Assembly: GCA_021234155.1 (NCBI GenBank)
Contig: JAJEKV010000001.1
Span: 29,092,177 to 29,156,176, forward strand
Reading direction: 5' to 3'
Source of the DNA: Isoetes taiwanensis
Taxonomy: Eukaryota > Streptophyta > Lycopodiopsida > Isoetales > Isoetaceae
Length of the DNA stretch: 64,000 nucleotides
The notes beneath the pieces are model-generated. The model was not told the origin of the DNA. It saw only the letters and a program-made list of their open reading frames with translations, and ran no database searches. The translations under genes were made by a program, and so were the position numbers. This document shows positions 25,573 through 36,649 of the stretch, piece after piece; the first letter of the stretch is position 1, and every line of letters starts with the position of its first letter.

Positions 25573-26010
25573 TCATATTGAACACAGTCCATTATATTCA
25601 ACATGTTTTAATTAAAAATCCCTAAACTTTCAGTTTGGGTGCGCTACAAGTGCTGGACTTCTACCATCGGTGACAAGTGTATTATGCACCTTATTCCTTG
25701 ATCTACACTGCATAAAGTTCGTTTGTGGGGTATGTATGTACAAAATTTACATATCAGATAAGAAGATTTGTAAATACCATAAGATTTGAGGTATGTACTA
25801 CTACATGGCGCTCATTTTGTACAGCTAAACATAATTTTAGGGGCCTCGCTGCCCCCACGCCACCCCCGTGGTGAAGGCGCACCCAAACCAAAAGGGGTTT
25901 TAGGGGATTTTAATGAAACATGTTGAATATAATGGTTTGTGCTAATTAATGTTAATAGTGGCTATGTTGGTTGTTATATTAGAAAATTCTTTTGGGCCTT
26001 TCGGCCCAAA
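25573..26010. repeat. palindromic repeat element, copy 1
   Basis: Inverted arms lie at about 25573-25642 and 25877-25955 (GTTTGGGTGCG versus CGCACCCAAAC). The spacer corresponds to the spacer of the 30131-30615 copy but in the opposite orientation. It is followed by a perfect 8-bp hairpin, TTTGGGCC-TTTC-GGCCCAAA (25991-26010). No coding capacity, so it resembles a MITE or foldback element. Confidence 0.75.
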
Positions 26011-26985
26011 GAAGCAAACATAGATAAACTATGAGGTAAACAAGAAAACAAAAATTTAATGAAATAAAACAAAACGAATAGATATATTCAACCATACATT
26101 TTTAAATTGCATAATTTATACAAAGCCTAATTTAGACTTTAAGCCCCGAGACCAATACCCCTCGCCGATTAATGGAGGTACTAAAGATCCCTGCTAATCA
26201 TCAGCAAGCTGATGTTTGGAGATGTAGTTCGCCAGTCTTATGCAACTACTTGAGACATCTAAGTCACCTTTTATGACAATGAGTTAAGCTGCAATCATCA
26301 CATCCCCAAATACATTTTAACTTTTCTAATATCAAATGTCACAACATAAGTTTCTAAGAATGGATACGTAAAACTACCGTGATAATGCATTTATGTCGAA
26401 TATATCTACTTCCGTGGTCTTAGGAACATAAACATAACCATGCTTGTATCCCCGATTGACTTTACACATCAAAATGCACCATTATAAATTAGCTATCTCA
26501 ACTCGGGCTTAAAGTCTTTCTTTATTAATAACATATATATGATTTGCAACGCGTGTTCTCTCTCCACTTTCAAGCTTCAAAATCCATATTTTGCCGCTTG
26601 AATAGATAAACCTGAGGAGTCATTTTGGTCTCTATAATGCACCACAAAATACCTATTTCTGTGAAGAAAGAAACTGCTGAACAGATACATGATTGAAAAA
26701 TACTGTGATGGCAAGAATTCGTCTTTCCTCGCTTGTGCACTTCCAAGCCAAGTAGGCATTTATAAGCCGCAGCCCAAGAGCAATAACATATTAGATGAGC
26801 TTTTCAATAAAGGAAAAAATAGAATGTACCTTTCAAAACCTCGGTTATGAGCTTCATAGTTGTTCTGTGAACGCAACCGTGATCCGCCGATGCACTTCGC
26901 TTAGAACACCTTCTGAATACCGGAGAGCAGTATGGATCTTTTGGTATACAATCCTTGTGCAAGGAGTTCATTTCAAGACATCGGC

Positions 26986-27429
26986 ATGGCCAACCCGCTA
27001 GCTGCGCTCGCGGGATGGGGATTCGTGAGGGGGAATGCTTCAGACCGATTCAAGGAAAAGTTCATGGCAAAGCCAAGTTCCATTTTTCAAAAATCAAGGT
27101 TTCAGAAGAAGAGGCAGTGCAGAGTAAGAAGTAGAGGATCAATTAGATGCAGCTAAGGGGAAGAAAAAGGGCTGGATTTTTCGGAAATGGACAGGAGAAT
27201 GTTTCTGCTATCATCTGGAGCGGGATTTTCCTCTCTAGTAGCAGGAGGAAATGCTCTAGCAGATCCAATCCAAATGACAGGGTTAGACAGCTGCAAGAAA
27301 GCCATTTTTCCGACTGGAGCAGATCCGATAAACTGCTGCCCGCCAAAGCCCACAAAACCCATCAAGGAATGCCTCACGAAGCTGCCATATACAAAGCTGG
27401 GCAAATGCTCGAGAATACAAATTGTTTAA
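26986..27429 (+). pseudogene. polyphenol oxidase N-terminal fragment
   Basis: Polyphenol oxidases are plastid-lumen copper enzymes that oxidise phenols to quinones. The frame from ATG 26986 gives a Ser/Arg-rich plastid transit peptide ending GSIRCS. A TAA follows at 27154-27156. The same frame continues with a thylakoid-transfer region: twin arginine DRR, a hydrophobic stretch, an ALADPI cleavage region. Next come the start of the tyrosinase region (GADPINCCPPKP) and KPIKE, and the frame ends at 27429. The full enzyme has about 550-600 residues; no copper-binding histidine region follows. So it has a stop inside the targeting peptide and a loss of more than 450 residues. A start at the internal ATG 27187 would drop the plastid targeting part. 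Confidence 0.8.
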
Positions 27430-27996
27430 CAAATGTTATGAACTCACCCGAAGTCTGGAACCCAAATAAGGGGAATAACAGTGACGAGCTGCAGCCTGAA
27501 CAATAGAACATGAGGAAATATGAAAGCATTAAATAGGGAGAAGGGGCGACAGCTTCAAAGCCAGGGCTTGGCTCGCATGGCAGCTGGAGAAATCCCGTTG
27601 CAAAAAGCCTTCCAAATTTTTTTGTTTTTTTTTTTCTAGAATGGTCTTAGGAACTCCGCTGCATATCCCCAGAACTGTGCCACACAACACCACGAAAGAA
27701 GTATGCCAAATCTGTAGGGGAAGATGCAACCCATAACTGCTCCTTGCCCATAATCGCTCCTTGCCCTAGTCCTCTGGCTCCATAAAGCCCTTTCTGAAAC
27801 CCTAATCTCATAGTCACGATGGTTTGCATGTCTTCCCCTTTTATTAATTTTTTGATTTTTTTTTTCCATAAGGAGGGTTTTTATTGTAAGCCCTTAGATG
27901 TCTTTTTTAAGAGGGCTTCTGTTGTAAGCCCTTTGATCTTCACCATTAAGGACGGCAAAAAAAAAAAAAAAATAAGTTGTATGCAAATACTTGGCG

Positions 27997-28115
27997 CACT
28001 CTAGATGTACCAATTAGTACACCTTATGTAATACGACCACCAAATCATATAAAAACCATAGGAAAAAACGTACAAAAATACAAAAGAAACCCCCTGTTAT
28101 TATGCTACATATTGC
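27997..28115. repeat. dispersed ~120-bp repeat, copy 1 of 3
   Basis: Same family as 32771-32890 and 51751-51868. It starts GCACTCTAGA, contains CAAATCATATAAAAACC and a run of CCCC followed by TGTTATTATGCTA. It lies immediately upstream of the LTR-like repeat at 28140, so it may be part of the same element. Confidence 0.75.
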
Positions 28116-28139
28116 TCGATGGAGAGCATTTCAAGGAGG

Positions 28140-28285
28140 GGGAGGAATTGATATGGTTTGGGGCCCATGGGAAACCACTCAAGAGGATCTTAAGCACTTA
28201 ATTATCACATATAAAATGTCAAACCTCAATGTCTAGATGTTTTTGCCCAGTTAGTTGGGGCACGATAATTAGGGTATCGTATCAA
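28140..28285. repeat. LTR-like dispersed repeat, copy 2
   Basis: Partner of 25220-25440. The most similar part is ACTTAATTATCACATATAAA through TTGGGGCAC. It runs directly into a long polypyrimidine tract. Confidence 0.65.
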
Positions 28286-28287
28286 TC

Positions 28288-28676
28288 TCATTTTTTTCAA
28301 TTTCCCTTGTTTTGCTTTCCCCTTGCCTTTTTCCCCCTTCTTTTTATCCCCTCCCTCTTCTCTTTCCCCTTTTTTTTTCTTTCTGGCTTCACCCATTTGC
28401 TTTTTGGCCATCCATCTCATCCCTATTTTTGCTTTTTTTATTTTTCCATTTTTCCATTTCTTCTTTTCCATTATCCCATTTTCCTTTTCTTACATTTTCC
28501 TGTTTTTTCCTTTTCTATTTTTCCCTTCTCTTTTTTGCCTCCCCTTTTCTCCTATTTTTGTTTTCCATTTCCTTTTTCCTTCCTTTTTTCCCCTTTCTCC
28601 TCTCTTTCCCTTTTTCCTTTTTCCACTTTTTCCCTCCTTTTCCATTTCCCTTTTTTCCTTCCCTCCTTCACCTTAA
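28288..28676. repeat. ~390-bp polypyrimidine (C/T) tract
   Basis: Almost only T and C on the plus strand, with short T runs and scattered A and G. Three long overlapping open frames arise here, rich in Phe, Ser and Pro; they are composition artefacts and not genes. Confidence 0.9.
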
Positions 28677-28689
28677 AACTCAAGACACA

Positions 28690-30120
28690 AATACACATGC
28701 TAAAACTTTATAATTCTCGCCGTCCAAAGCTTGAGAGCAAATATGAATTGTCTGATTCACATTTTTGTTGAAGACACACATGCGCACAATAAAATTTACA
28801 ATATGAGATGATAAGGATAAGAGTTGAACTAAATTGAATGGAAAGGATATGGACAAAAAAATAATAATAAAATAAAATAAAATTTAAACTTTTGAATTTG
28901 AATTGAAAAAAAAGTTGGAACTTTTTGTTCTGGTGTGTTATGGGAGATGTTTTTTTTTTTGTTTAAAAAAAATAAATCAAAAAACATTGACGAGTTCATG
29001 AATAACGTATAAACCATCAAATATAGCACGAATTCTATAACACACCAAAACAAAAAGTTAAAAAAAAAAACCCAGACAGCACTAGCCTATACTAGCACAA
29101 TCATCTACAGGTCAATCCCTTTGTAGTATTATCCATCCATACATAAATTAGGCTAATTCAAGATGGTACTCCACATCCATAGTCTCAGGCACTTATCAAG
29201 GCATATAAAACCAGCCTAGTATTATAAGCCTTAAACAGCAAATACGACTCTTTCTTAAACTAAGAATTCCAACACAATGTAATAAATCTGGGATTGATAT
29301 TCCTCTGATGCCATAACGGCTTTTGCCATTATAGCCAGGCTAATTCACAATTTAACTAGCCAAATGTTATCGAATCATCTGTTTATCATATTTATATTTA
29401 GTGCAAAATGACCATAATGCCTCAATTTAAATAGAAAAAATTAATGGATCCAAGCATTTGTCTATCCAAGTAATAGATCCAGCTATAAATTAAAAAAGGC
29501 AGAGTAATATCCCTGTAACTTAAGGACAGCACCATTTGTGTAATCTTTAACTTGATTCCATCACCATTGCCAGCTACAATAAACTTCACAAGACAAAAGA
29601 CGCCACATTGAGAGGAAAAAACCCGTACCTGGATTGCAGAATTGGATTGCATGTCTATGCTTCACAGATTCGAATGAACCATGTTAGGTTTTCCACAAAA
29701 TCTTTCAAGCATGGGCCGAAATTGGCTATGTTCTTTTCTTAGAGCATAGAAGAACATGCAGGAGTCACGAATCTTCAAAGAATGGACCGAAATTGGGCAT
29801 CCCATACTGCATAATCTGGAATACTATGAGACTCAAGACGATACTATCATGAGAAATAGAAAGCCACCTTGCAAAATATTGCATTTATCCTCAAATTTAA
29901 TATCCAATGACAAATGATGCTAGATGGAGTTAAACACCATTGCTTGAAGAAGTCTTAGGTAATAATTAGAAGTCCTAGATTCCAAACACCTAGGTTTGCT
30001 CAAGTGCACTGGTCAATGCAGTATAGATCACTACTATTCATACTTCTTATTATGAGTGTATTTCTGAGTTTGGCTAAGCCAAGATACATGCTCCTGTGGT
30101 CCTATACCACATGCTATGAG
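28690..30120. other. AT-rich non-coding stretch
   Basis: Homopolymer runs and short direct repeats only. No open frame shows a domain or splice signals that I trust. Confidence 0.45.
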
Positions 30121-30130
30121 TAGGTTTGGC

Positions 30131-30615
30131 CATCAACATACAACTACCATTAACATTATTAACACAGACCATTGCATTTAACACATTTAAATTAAAATCC
30201 CCCTTAAACCCCCTTTGGTTTGGGTGCATATTCACACGGGGGGTTACGTAGGGCAGCGAGAGCCCCAAAAATATATTTACAATACATGTACAAAATTAAC
30301 ACCATTAAGTACATTCTCTCAAACCTTATAGTATTTTGCAAACCTTAATATACCGTATACAAAAACTTGTACATGCATACCCCACAAACGAGGATTGCTA
30401 TGTACGGTCCAGATCTTGGAATAAAGGGCAAATATGCCCATCCGACAGCTCTCGTTGCCCGGAGTAACCCCCCGTGTGAATATGCACCCAAACCAAAGGG
30501 GGTTTAAGGGGGATTTTAATTTAAATGTGTTAAATGCAATGGTCTGTGTTAATAGTGTTAATGGTAGTTGTATGTTGATTGCTATATTAAAAAAAATTTT
30601 GGGCCCTTCGGGCCC
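30131..30615. repeat. palindromic repeat element, copy 2 (best preserved)
   Basis: Two arms of about 117 bp (30131-30247 and 30464-30582) are reverse complements with few mismatches, separated by about 216 bp. The arm contains CACCCAAACCAAAGGGGG on one strand. A GGGCCC-TTC-GGGCCC hairpin follows at 30601-30615. No coding capacity. A target duplication could not be defined, because similarity between copies runs past the arms. Confidence 0.85.
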
Positions 30616-30954
30616 TAACAAAAGCATACGGTAGATAAACTTTAAGGGCCTAAATCGTTAAACAACCTACTCGTATAAACAGCAGTTTAGTAAAACTAAT
30701 GGCAACGGGGGCTTGTGCTTTTAGTCCCAATTTGCTAGAAGAGCTACTTGGAAATGAAAAGGCTTCCTATTCTGAAATGTAAATATGAAGCACAACAAAA
30801 TTGGAACCAAATATGTATATATGTATAATCTATAGTTTTAACAAATGACAGAATATATTCTCCAGCCATCCCCATTGGGCTGCAACCAAATATTCTAAAC
30901 TAATACACCATATAAGTAGTTTTTTAATATATGAAACAATGAAAACTGCAACTG

Positions 30955-31156
30955 CGCCAACCTGCAAGTCCAATACCAATTGACCAATTGAGGCAGCCTG
31001 CACTAGTTCAATAGCTAGTGCGGGGTTTTGAAACATCCTATCAAGCTGTTGGATCACATCGTTTTGCATCTGCATAAAAAGATCATCACGTACTCCCAGA
31101 GTAGAAAGCAAAGTAATAACCTGACAGTTCAAGAAGCATGGAATATATTTTGTCCA
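30955..31156 (-). pseudogene. RNA-dependent RNA polymerase (RDR6-like) fragment, downstream piece
   Basis: The minus frame reads [17 protein letters not shown] then [17 protein letters not shown], the conserved segment after the catalytic core approach in plant RDR proteins, which make double-stranded RNA for small-RNA silencing. It starts in frame directly after a PIG-M-like segment, which does not occur in real RDR genes. The DbDGD catalytic motif is not present in the window. It belongs with the exon at 32460-32645, which in a normal gene lies upstream, but the expected intervening coding sequence has been replaced. Confidence 0.75.
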
Positions 31157-31450
31157 ACACACAATGGCTTCACATTTGCCTCTTGTCCCTATGTTAAATG
31201 TGAATGGATTGAAAAGCCATGCTACTGCAGATAACAGGCATTGCTTTTCTTTCATGCCATGTAACTTCAGCAAGGCATAAATAAAATTGCCGACCAATAG
31301 GGTCTGCATTATGTCACCACACTGTTTGTCTTAAATCTATGGAAGAAACCTAGGAAAATATTTACATACCAGCTGATGAGAAAAGAAGCTTTCCCCAGGA
31401 TCGATGCCCATATGGAAGCAAGATTACTGCCAGCAATGGAGAGTAAACAA
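31157..31450 (-). pseudogene. GPI mannosyltransferase 1 (PIG-M) fragment, two exons
   Basis: PIG-M adds the first mannose to GPI anchors in the ER membrane. The exon at 31303-31157 encodes [14 protein letters not shown], then [17 protein letters not shown] and KCEAIVC, a well-conserved plant PIG-M region. It is preceded by a TGCAG acceptor. Across a 66-bp intron with a GTATGT donor, the exon ending at 31370 encodes SPLLAVILLPYGHRSWGK, also PIG-M-like though slightly disrupted. The fragment covers perhaps a fifth of the protein. It is fused in frame to RDR sequence at position 31156, so it is a captured or recombined piece. Confidence 0.75.
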
Positions 31451-31824
31451 ATCTCAGCAAACTTAATGATGCTTTCTGCCATGGCTTTTAAGGGAATTAA
31501 TGTCCGATATTATGTGCTTTGCTTGAAAAACAAGTTCGGTCCTATGTGCTTCATCTGATAAAATAGTATTCAGTACTATGTTCTTGACCTGGTGAAATAA
31601 TACTGTGTACTACGTGCTTTGGAAAAACCCCCTCTAAAATTTCGCAAACTTCGGGATTTCTTTGAAAGAAGGTTAGATACTTGTTACAGAGTCAGTAATT
31701 CTTGAGCCTAGAACCCCTCTTCTGATATCAAGGCACAAATCTTTCCAAGTATTTTCCAGCATTCACATTGCCTCAACAATCATGTACGCAAAAAATGATG
31801 TGACAGAATTCACTTCATATCTCC

Positions 31825-32330
31825 TTATCGGATCAAGATAACGGATGGCAAAAGACATGGACCGTCGATATAAAAACTTTGCGAAATCACTTCATCGGGG
31901 CTGACCATGGCCTCCTTTGATTTGTCCCTGTTCTTAAATTGATCATCGTTGAAGTAGCCACTTGTTGATGTGCCCGCAAGGTGTCCTCCCGGTGTCTTGT
32001 GCATCTTGCTAGCATACACAAATGCCAAGGCTGCCGTGATTTGGTCGTGGAGGAAATTCCCTATATTCAAAAACATATGCTTAAGTGAAGTATTGATCCT
32101 CCTCGTCCATGCTCATATTTTTCTTCCAATTTTTTCAGATCAAGGGACGTACCTATTTCTAAAAGACGCCTAATGTGGCCCATCTCGGCACCTTGATTGC
32201 ATTCTCCATATCTGAGTGAATGAGCGGTTTTCCAAATTTGAAGTTCCCGAAAGCTGCATACACACAACCATGTGCAAGGAATTACAATATGACACCATGT
32301 CAAGATATGAACGACTAAACATGCGGGCAT
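31825..32330 (-). other. open frames of unknown origin between the RDR pieces
   Basis: Two minus-strand frames (32076-31825 with SKMHKTPGGHLAGTSTSGY; 32330-32067 with LLEIGTSLDLKKLEEKYEHG) look like real coding sequence in composition, but I recognise neither. They lie between the RDR exon at 32.5 kb and the PIG-M pieces and may be further captured fragments. Confidence 0.3.
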
Positions 32331-32459
32331 TCAAGCATAGATTCAATTCGGTTTGGGCAGATTCTGAAATCTAGCCACATTCTTTGCAGCATGATTCCTG
32401 GGTGGAATTCAACAAAGGACCTGATCAACTGGAAAAAAAAAATTTAAAAGATCATATAG

Positions 32460-32645
32460 TTAGCCCATTCGAGCAGCACATTTCGCCACATTTTTTATAT
32501 CTAAAAAATTTCCCATCCATCTTCGGATCTCATCTGCTGTGATGCTACCCAAGATCGCAAACATCCATAAAGAAGCCTCACGAAGTTGGCTTGAAGAAAA
32601 TGCAAGGAATCGAAAGCTTTTTGTCCCAAGAAGTAGGCCATTGTT
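32460..32645 (-). pseudogene. RDR6-like fragment, upstream piece
   Basis: The minus frame reads SFRFLAFSSSQLREASLWMF followed by GSITADEIRRWMGNF and NVAKCAARMG, the hallmark FLAFSSSQLRE region of plant RNA-dependent RNA polymerases. The frame stops right after ARMG, where the family continues with a glutamine. It is a single conserved block of a protein that normally has over 1000 residues. Together with 30955-31156 it shows an RDR gene piece interrupted by unrelated sequence. Confidence 0.8.
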
Positions 32646-32770
32646 CAAAACTTTTCAAACCCTAATCCACACAACCCTAAAAAAAACCCTAAAAATAATG
32701 GGCGGATATTCACACCCACCACCACCACAGGATTTGCCCCCTTTTCTAAAATCAACGGCTAGCAAAAGGG

Positions 32771-32890
32771 TGCACTCTAGAAATACTATTTAGTACACCT
32801 GGATGAATACGCCCACCAAATCATATGAAAACCTTAGAGAAAACAGTACAAAAACAGAAAAAAAACCCCCTGTTATAATGCTAGATATTG
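32771..32890. repeat. dispersed ~120-bp repeat, copy 2 of 3
   Basis: Same family as 27997-28115 and 51751-51868; ends ATAATGCTAGATATT. Confidence 0.75.
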
Positions 32891-33005
32891 ATGGTATTAA
32901 CATTAGACTTTCAAATTTAAAAAATCAGTAAGTAGCCAACTTGGAGCCAAGATATAGCTAACTTGAAAGCCAACATGTGGCTAGCTTAAAATACCATTTA
33001 TTAAT

Positions 33006-33032
33006 AAAAAAAAAAAAAAAAAAAAAAAAAAA
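33006..33032. repeat. poly-A run
   Basis: About 27 consecutive A. A second run of about 20 A lies at 33658-33677. The following 33.1-35.1 kb has no supported gene. A 36-bp tandem (GTTGGTGTTCTTGTACATCC twice) lies at 33866-33931. Confidence 0.8.
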
Positions 33033-35194
33033 TCGATAAAAACGCGACCATGATAACATCATCTCTTCAATATCTTTATAAAAGCTTACTGCACTACAAT
33101 GATGCAGGACAAAGGACATGACCAGAATGATCAGTTGGGTACTGAATCAAATAGTGAAGTGTGAAACCCTACCAAATCTGCCTGAAAATTTGTTGTTTTC
33201 GCCCAAAAAACTTGATAAATATAAGCATATCATGCGTCATCAGAAAAAACTCGGAGAGGCAATAGAAAACACTCAAACAGAGTCCAAATTCAAAAGTTAT
33301 GATAAACACTATATTACCATCAAATTTGCATGACATGCACTTTGCAAAAAGGTATCCGGATTAAAAAGTACAAAAAGCAAGATCTATCTTGATAGATCTG
33401 GGTCAAATCATATGCCAATAGAAAGCTCTTTACATAAGCTTTTCAAAACGTCCAAGATCATCTAATTCTGAAGTTATGAGCGTAAAAACAATTAATATCC
33501 TCTTCTTTACCTATTTTTAGTAACTTAGATATTACATACAATGGTTTTATAAAAAAGAACATCTCATAAAAATCTTACTTTTGATTAAAACTTTTTTTTC
33601 CAACCAAAAATTTGCAAAAAGCATTTGCAAACATAATGGATAATGTAAAAGTTCTAAAAAAAAAAAAAAAAAAAAACAAGGTGCTGCGCACGAGGGGTTG
33701 CCCTCTGATGGCCAGAGAATGTGTTTTCATGGGTTTTGTTTCATTCTTTTGTGTTCGCATGAACACAGGAGCAATAGTGTTTGTCTTTATTAGTAAAGTT
33801 GCTATTAGTAAAGTTGCTACACTATCTTGTAGTTTGTTATATAAGTTTTATTAACACAATGACAGAGTTGGTGTTCTTGTACATCCTTTAACCCTCTCAC
33901 AGTTGGTGTTCTTGTACATCCTTTATTACAGGAGCTGTTTCTGGAAAGAAGAAGAGTTCTCCCTATCATCCATGCTGGCTTCCTTCTGATGTTGTATAAT
34001 ATCAGTAAGCTCAGAGGACTCCATGATCTGCCGTGATAGGCTTAAAATTTTTGAAAACGTAAAGTCAGGGTGCCGTCAATTCAGCCCCCAGGGCCAATAG
34101 CGTCCTGCCACATGTCAACTCTTCTTTTCCAAAATGTTGGGCTAAAGTTTTCCACCTGATGCGTGACACATGGCAGTGAATCGACAGCCCCCGTGACTCG
34201 AGGTTACACGAGCCTTGAATTCCAGCGTGTCAGAAGTGCCTACGCGCTGACATGCTGGAATTTAAGGCGCAGAGCCATTCCTGTATATGTATCATATGAA
34301 GTATGGCATCCAGCTTCAACAGCTCCTCCATATCATGTAGTAATCAAAATTTTCTTTGGCTGCTTGGAATTTTTGCTCATTGACACAATGAACATAAGAT
34401 TCTGAATAACTGTAGACTGCGAGTAGATATTAGTGAATCCCAATTTTTATTACAGCCATGTGGTGAAGTGCTTGTTCTCCATCCTGGGGTCACAAGCTAA
34501 AGCTATATGAAGAGTTCGCTGCATCAGAAATTGCAGAAGCTCTCGAGGAAGCACTGGTCAGATGAAGCAGAGATGGGGGCATTTTTTTCAATACCCCAAA
34601 ATATTGAAATATTTTGACAGTTTCCCTATTTTATTTCATTGAAAGAATGGAATGGCATTCATCGGGCGTGTCTATATCGCATTGCTAATAATAATGCACT
34701 TTCATACTTGTGAAACTTGTTCATCCATGTTATTTTTGAAACTAGTATAAATCATCTCATAATGTTGTATTTCATGGTATCTTACGATATACTAAATTTT
34801 TGTTCCGAATGGACGTATGACGTTGCATTTCTGACGGGCATAGAAGAAAAAAGGATTTGTGATGTCTATAGTGTTTGTAACTTCAAAACTACCATAATTG
34901 AAACTAGAAGAAATAGGGAAATAAAAAATTGCAGGTTTTCCCTTTCTACTTCTGAACTCCAAATTGGAACTAAATAATCAGAGTAACAACTTAAATGAGC
35001 AAAGCTGTGTCTTGATATTATTCCCAGATTGCGGGCACTGCAACACGTACGCTCGCCAAATCCGATCATCCGATATATTACACTACGATATATTACACTA
35101 CAATATTAAAGGCCTCAAAACTTCATTAGTTACAAAAAGAAAACAAGTAGGCCTTTGCAAGTCTTCAAAACTTTGCAGAAAATATAGCTGGCTA

Positions 35195-36018
35195 CTATCC
35201 ACGCCCTCGGCCACCACCTACAAATGAAGAAACATTCATGAGGCCCTGAACTTCTTCTTCAGAGCAGCAAAATTGAAAAGTTTTTTTACCTTCTCGGCCT
35301 CCCTTTCCGGCTACTCGACCTCCACCACGTCCACCTCTCCTAGCGCCATCATCCTGATAAGCATGCCCGCCTCGTCCTCTACCACTATCATCAGCCCTTC
35401 CCTCGGCCATTCATAATGGGTTTCCGATCTGCCATGATCATGTATTAAGCATGACAGACAATATACAGCAAAAACAAAAGGAACAAAAAATTTAATAGAA
35501 TGGGTTAAAATATAAATCGATCCATACCAGAGCGTTTCACAGTTTCTTCTTGTACTTTATCAATGACCTGCAAAGAGGTTAACACATCCATTAAATGGGA
35601 TAACAGATTATTTTCCATCTATCTAACGCCTCTAATGTAAATGATTTGAATCCCAAACAGTACCCCAATTGTAATGTACTACTGTTTAAAAAAGTAAGAT
35701 AAGAGCTGATAAATCATGTGCATACCTCATCTGGAACTCTCAGATACTTGATTGTATTTCCACGAATATAGCATTCCAGCATTCTCCAAAATCTATCACC
35801 ATCCTAAATACCATGTCAAATCAGTACTGCTTGTTCAATCACTTTGACAAATACTATTCATCCAACAAGAAGCATTCCTAACTTATAAAAAGTAACTTGG
35901 ATGTGCATATCACTTCTCGCAGATTGGATGTGCATATCACTTCTCGCAGATGAATATTCATCCATGTGCAATTCACAAGATGCTCATTGTAAGTTTCCCC
36001 GTTCTTAAGCTCCACCAA
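35195..36018 (-). pseudogene. LSM4: LSM4 (U6 snRNA-associated Sm-like protein), damaged copy with introns
   Basis: LSm4 is part of the LSm1-7 and LSm2-8 rings in mRNA decay and splicing. Exons, in order: 36018-35896 ([29 protein letters not shown]), 35803-35726 (DGDRFWRMLECYIRGNTIKY), 35567-35528 (VIDKVQEETVKRS), 35428-35290 (Arg/Gly-rich tail) and 35217-35195 (GGRGRG then stop). Most borders are GT..AG and join in phase. Lesions: a 27-bp in-frame tandem duplication repeats NLREVICTS; the Asp of NCDTW is missing; the donor after exon one lacks a G; a one-base shift near 35400 (after DRKPIMNGRGK) breaks the RGG tail. The first short exon was not found. Retained introns show it is not a processed copy. 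Sequence error is an alternative for the single-base lesions. Confidence 0.85.
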
Positions 36019-36179
36019 CTGTCAGATGCATTACAACAGAAACTTTATTCTCAAATAAAACTCTCTAGAAAATTTATTCTGCGATTATAAGTTTCTGCCC
36101 ACAAAGTGGCCATACATAAGAAACCAAGAAGTCCATTACTGAATGAGTTTATTAGATGCCATGCAAACAAAAGCCAATG

Positions 36180-36627
36180 TATGTCGCTTATGCACACATT
36201 TTGATCCGGAATGCAAAATTATCATAAGAACACCATGCTCTACCGGAATGCCCAGCATATGCACACATCCGAGCAGCTCATGCCGATCTCAGATGCTCTG
36301 AGATAGCAATTCACCAACTGCTGGCTTCGCCAATGGTGGCACGTCTGGCATCCTACATTCTGCAAGTCTCCACCGTCAGGGATTCCCTCACAGCACAGGG
36401 AATTTGAGCGCCCAAATAGGGCCTCTCAATGCCTACTACAAGGGTTTTTCCTCCCACACGGGGGGTTTTTTCATCCCAGTGGTAGAGACACATTGTACAG
36501 GGTTTCTGTGGTTTTATTTTGTGTTTGAAAACTTTCCGCTATATTGTAAAACCGTCTCATAGGCCAGTTGGTCTCCATGGACGTTAAAATATACTTCCTT
36601 CCTTCCTTCCTTCCTTCCTTCCTTCCT
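36180..36627 (+). mobile_element. 5'-truncated LINE, ORF2 C-terminus and 3' UTR
   Basis: The frame at about 36225-36412 reads HHALPECPAYAHIRAAHADL, then IHQLLASPMVARLASYILQV, then a stop. It parallels the ORF2 C-terminus on the minus strand near 47.2 kb (HTLLNCPAF, LPQLLRAPSVHDLALYILEV). The His-x4-Cys half of the terminal CCHC zinc motif is visible. The 3' UTR has the AAGGGTTTTTCC and GGGGTTTTTTCATCC pattern and ends with the structured tail at 36553-36583, TGGACGTTAAAA and a (CTTC)n microsatellite. Truncated 5' as usual for LINEs. Confidence 0.75.
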
Positions 36628-36649
36628 TTGGCATTCTAGGTAAGACAAT

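Noticed and set aside
28229-28771. Long overlapping plus-strand open frames (up to 180 codons) rich in Phe, Ser and Pro
   Set aside because: They come from the C/T-rich tract, are open in three frames at once, and have no domain.
31157-31309. A new fusion protein of PIG-M and RDR
   Set aside because: Both parts are incomplete, flanking exons are out of order and frames close nearby. It is better explained as a chimeric pseudogene.
36594-36627. CCTT runs as a CRISPR-like or functional satellite array
   Set aside because: They are simple microsatellite tails of LINE copies, seen at the same place in the 63-kb copy.
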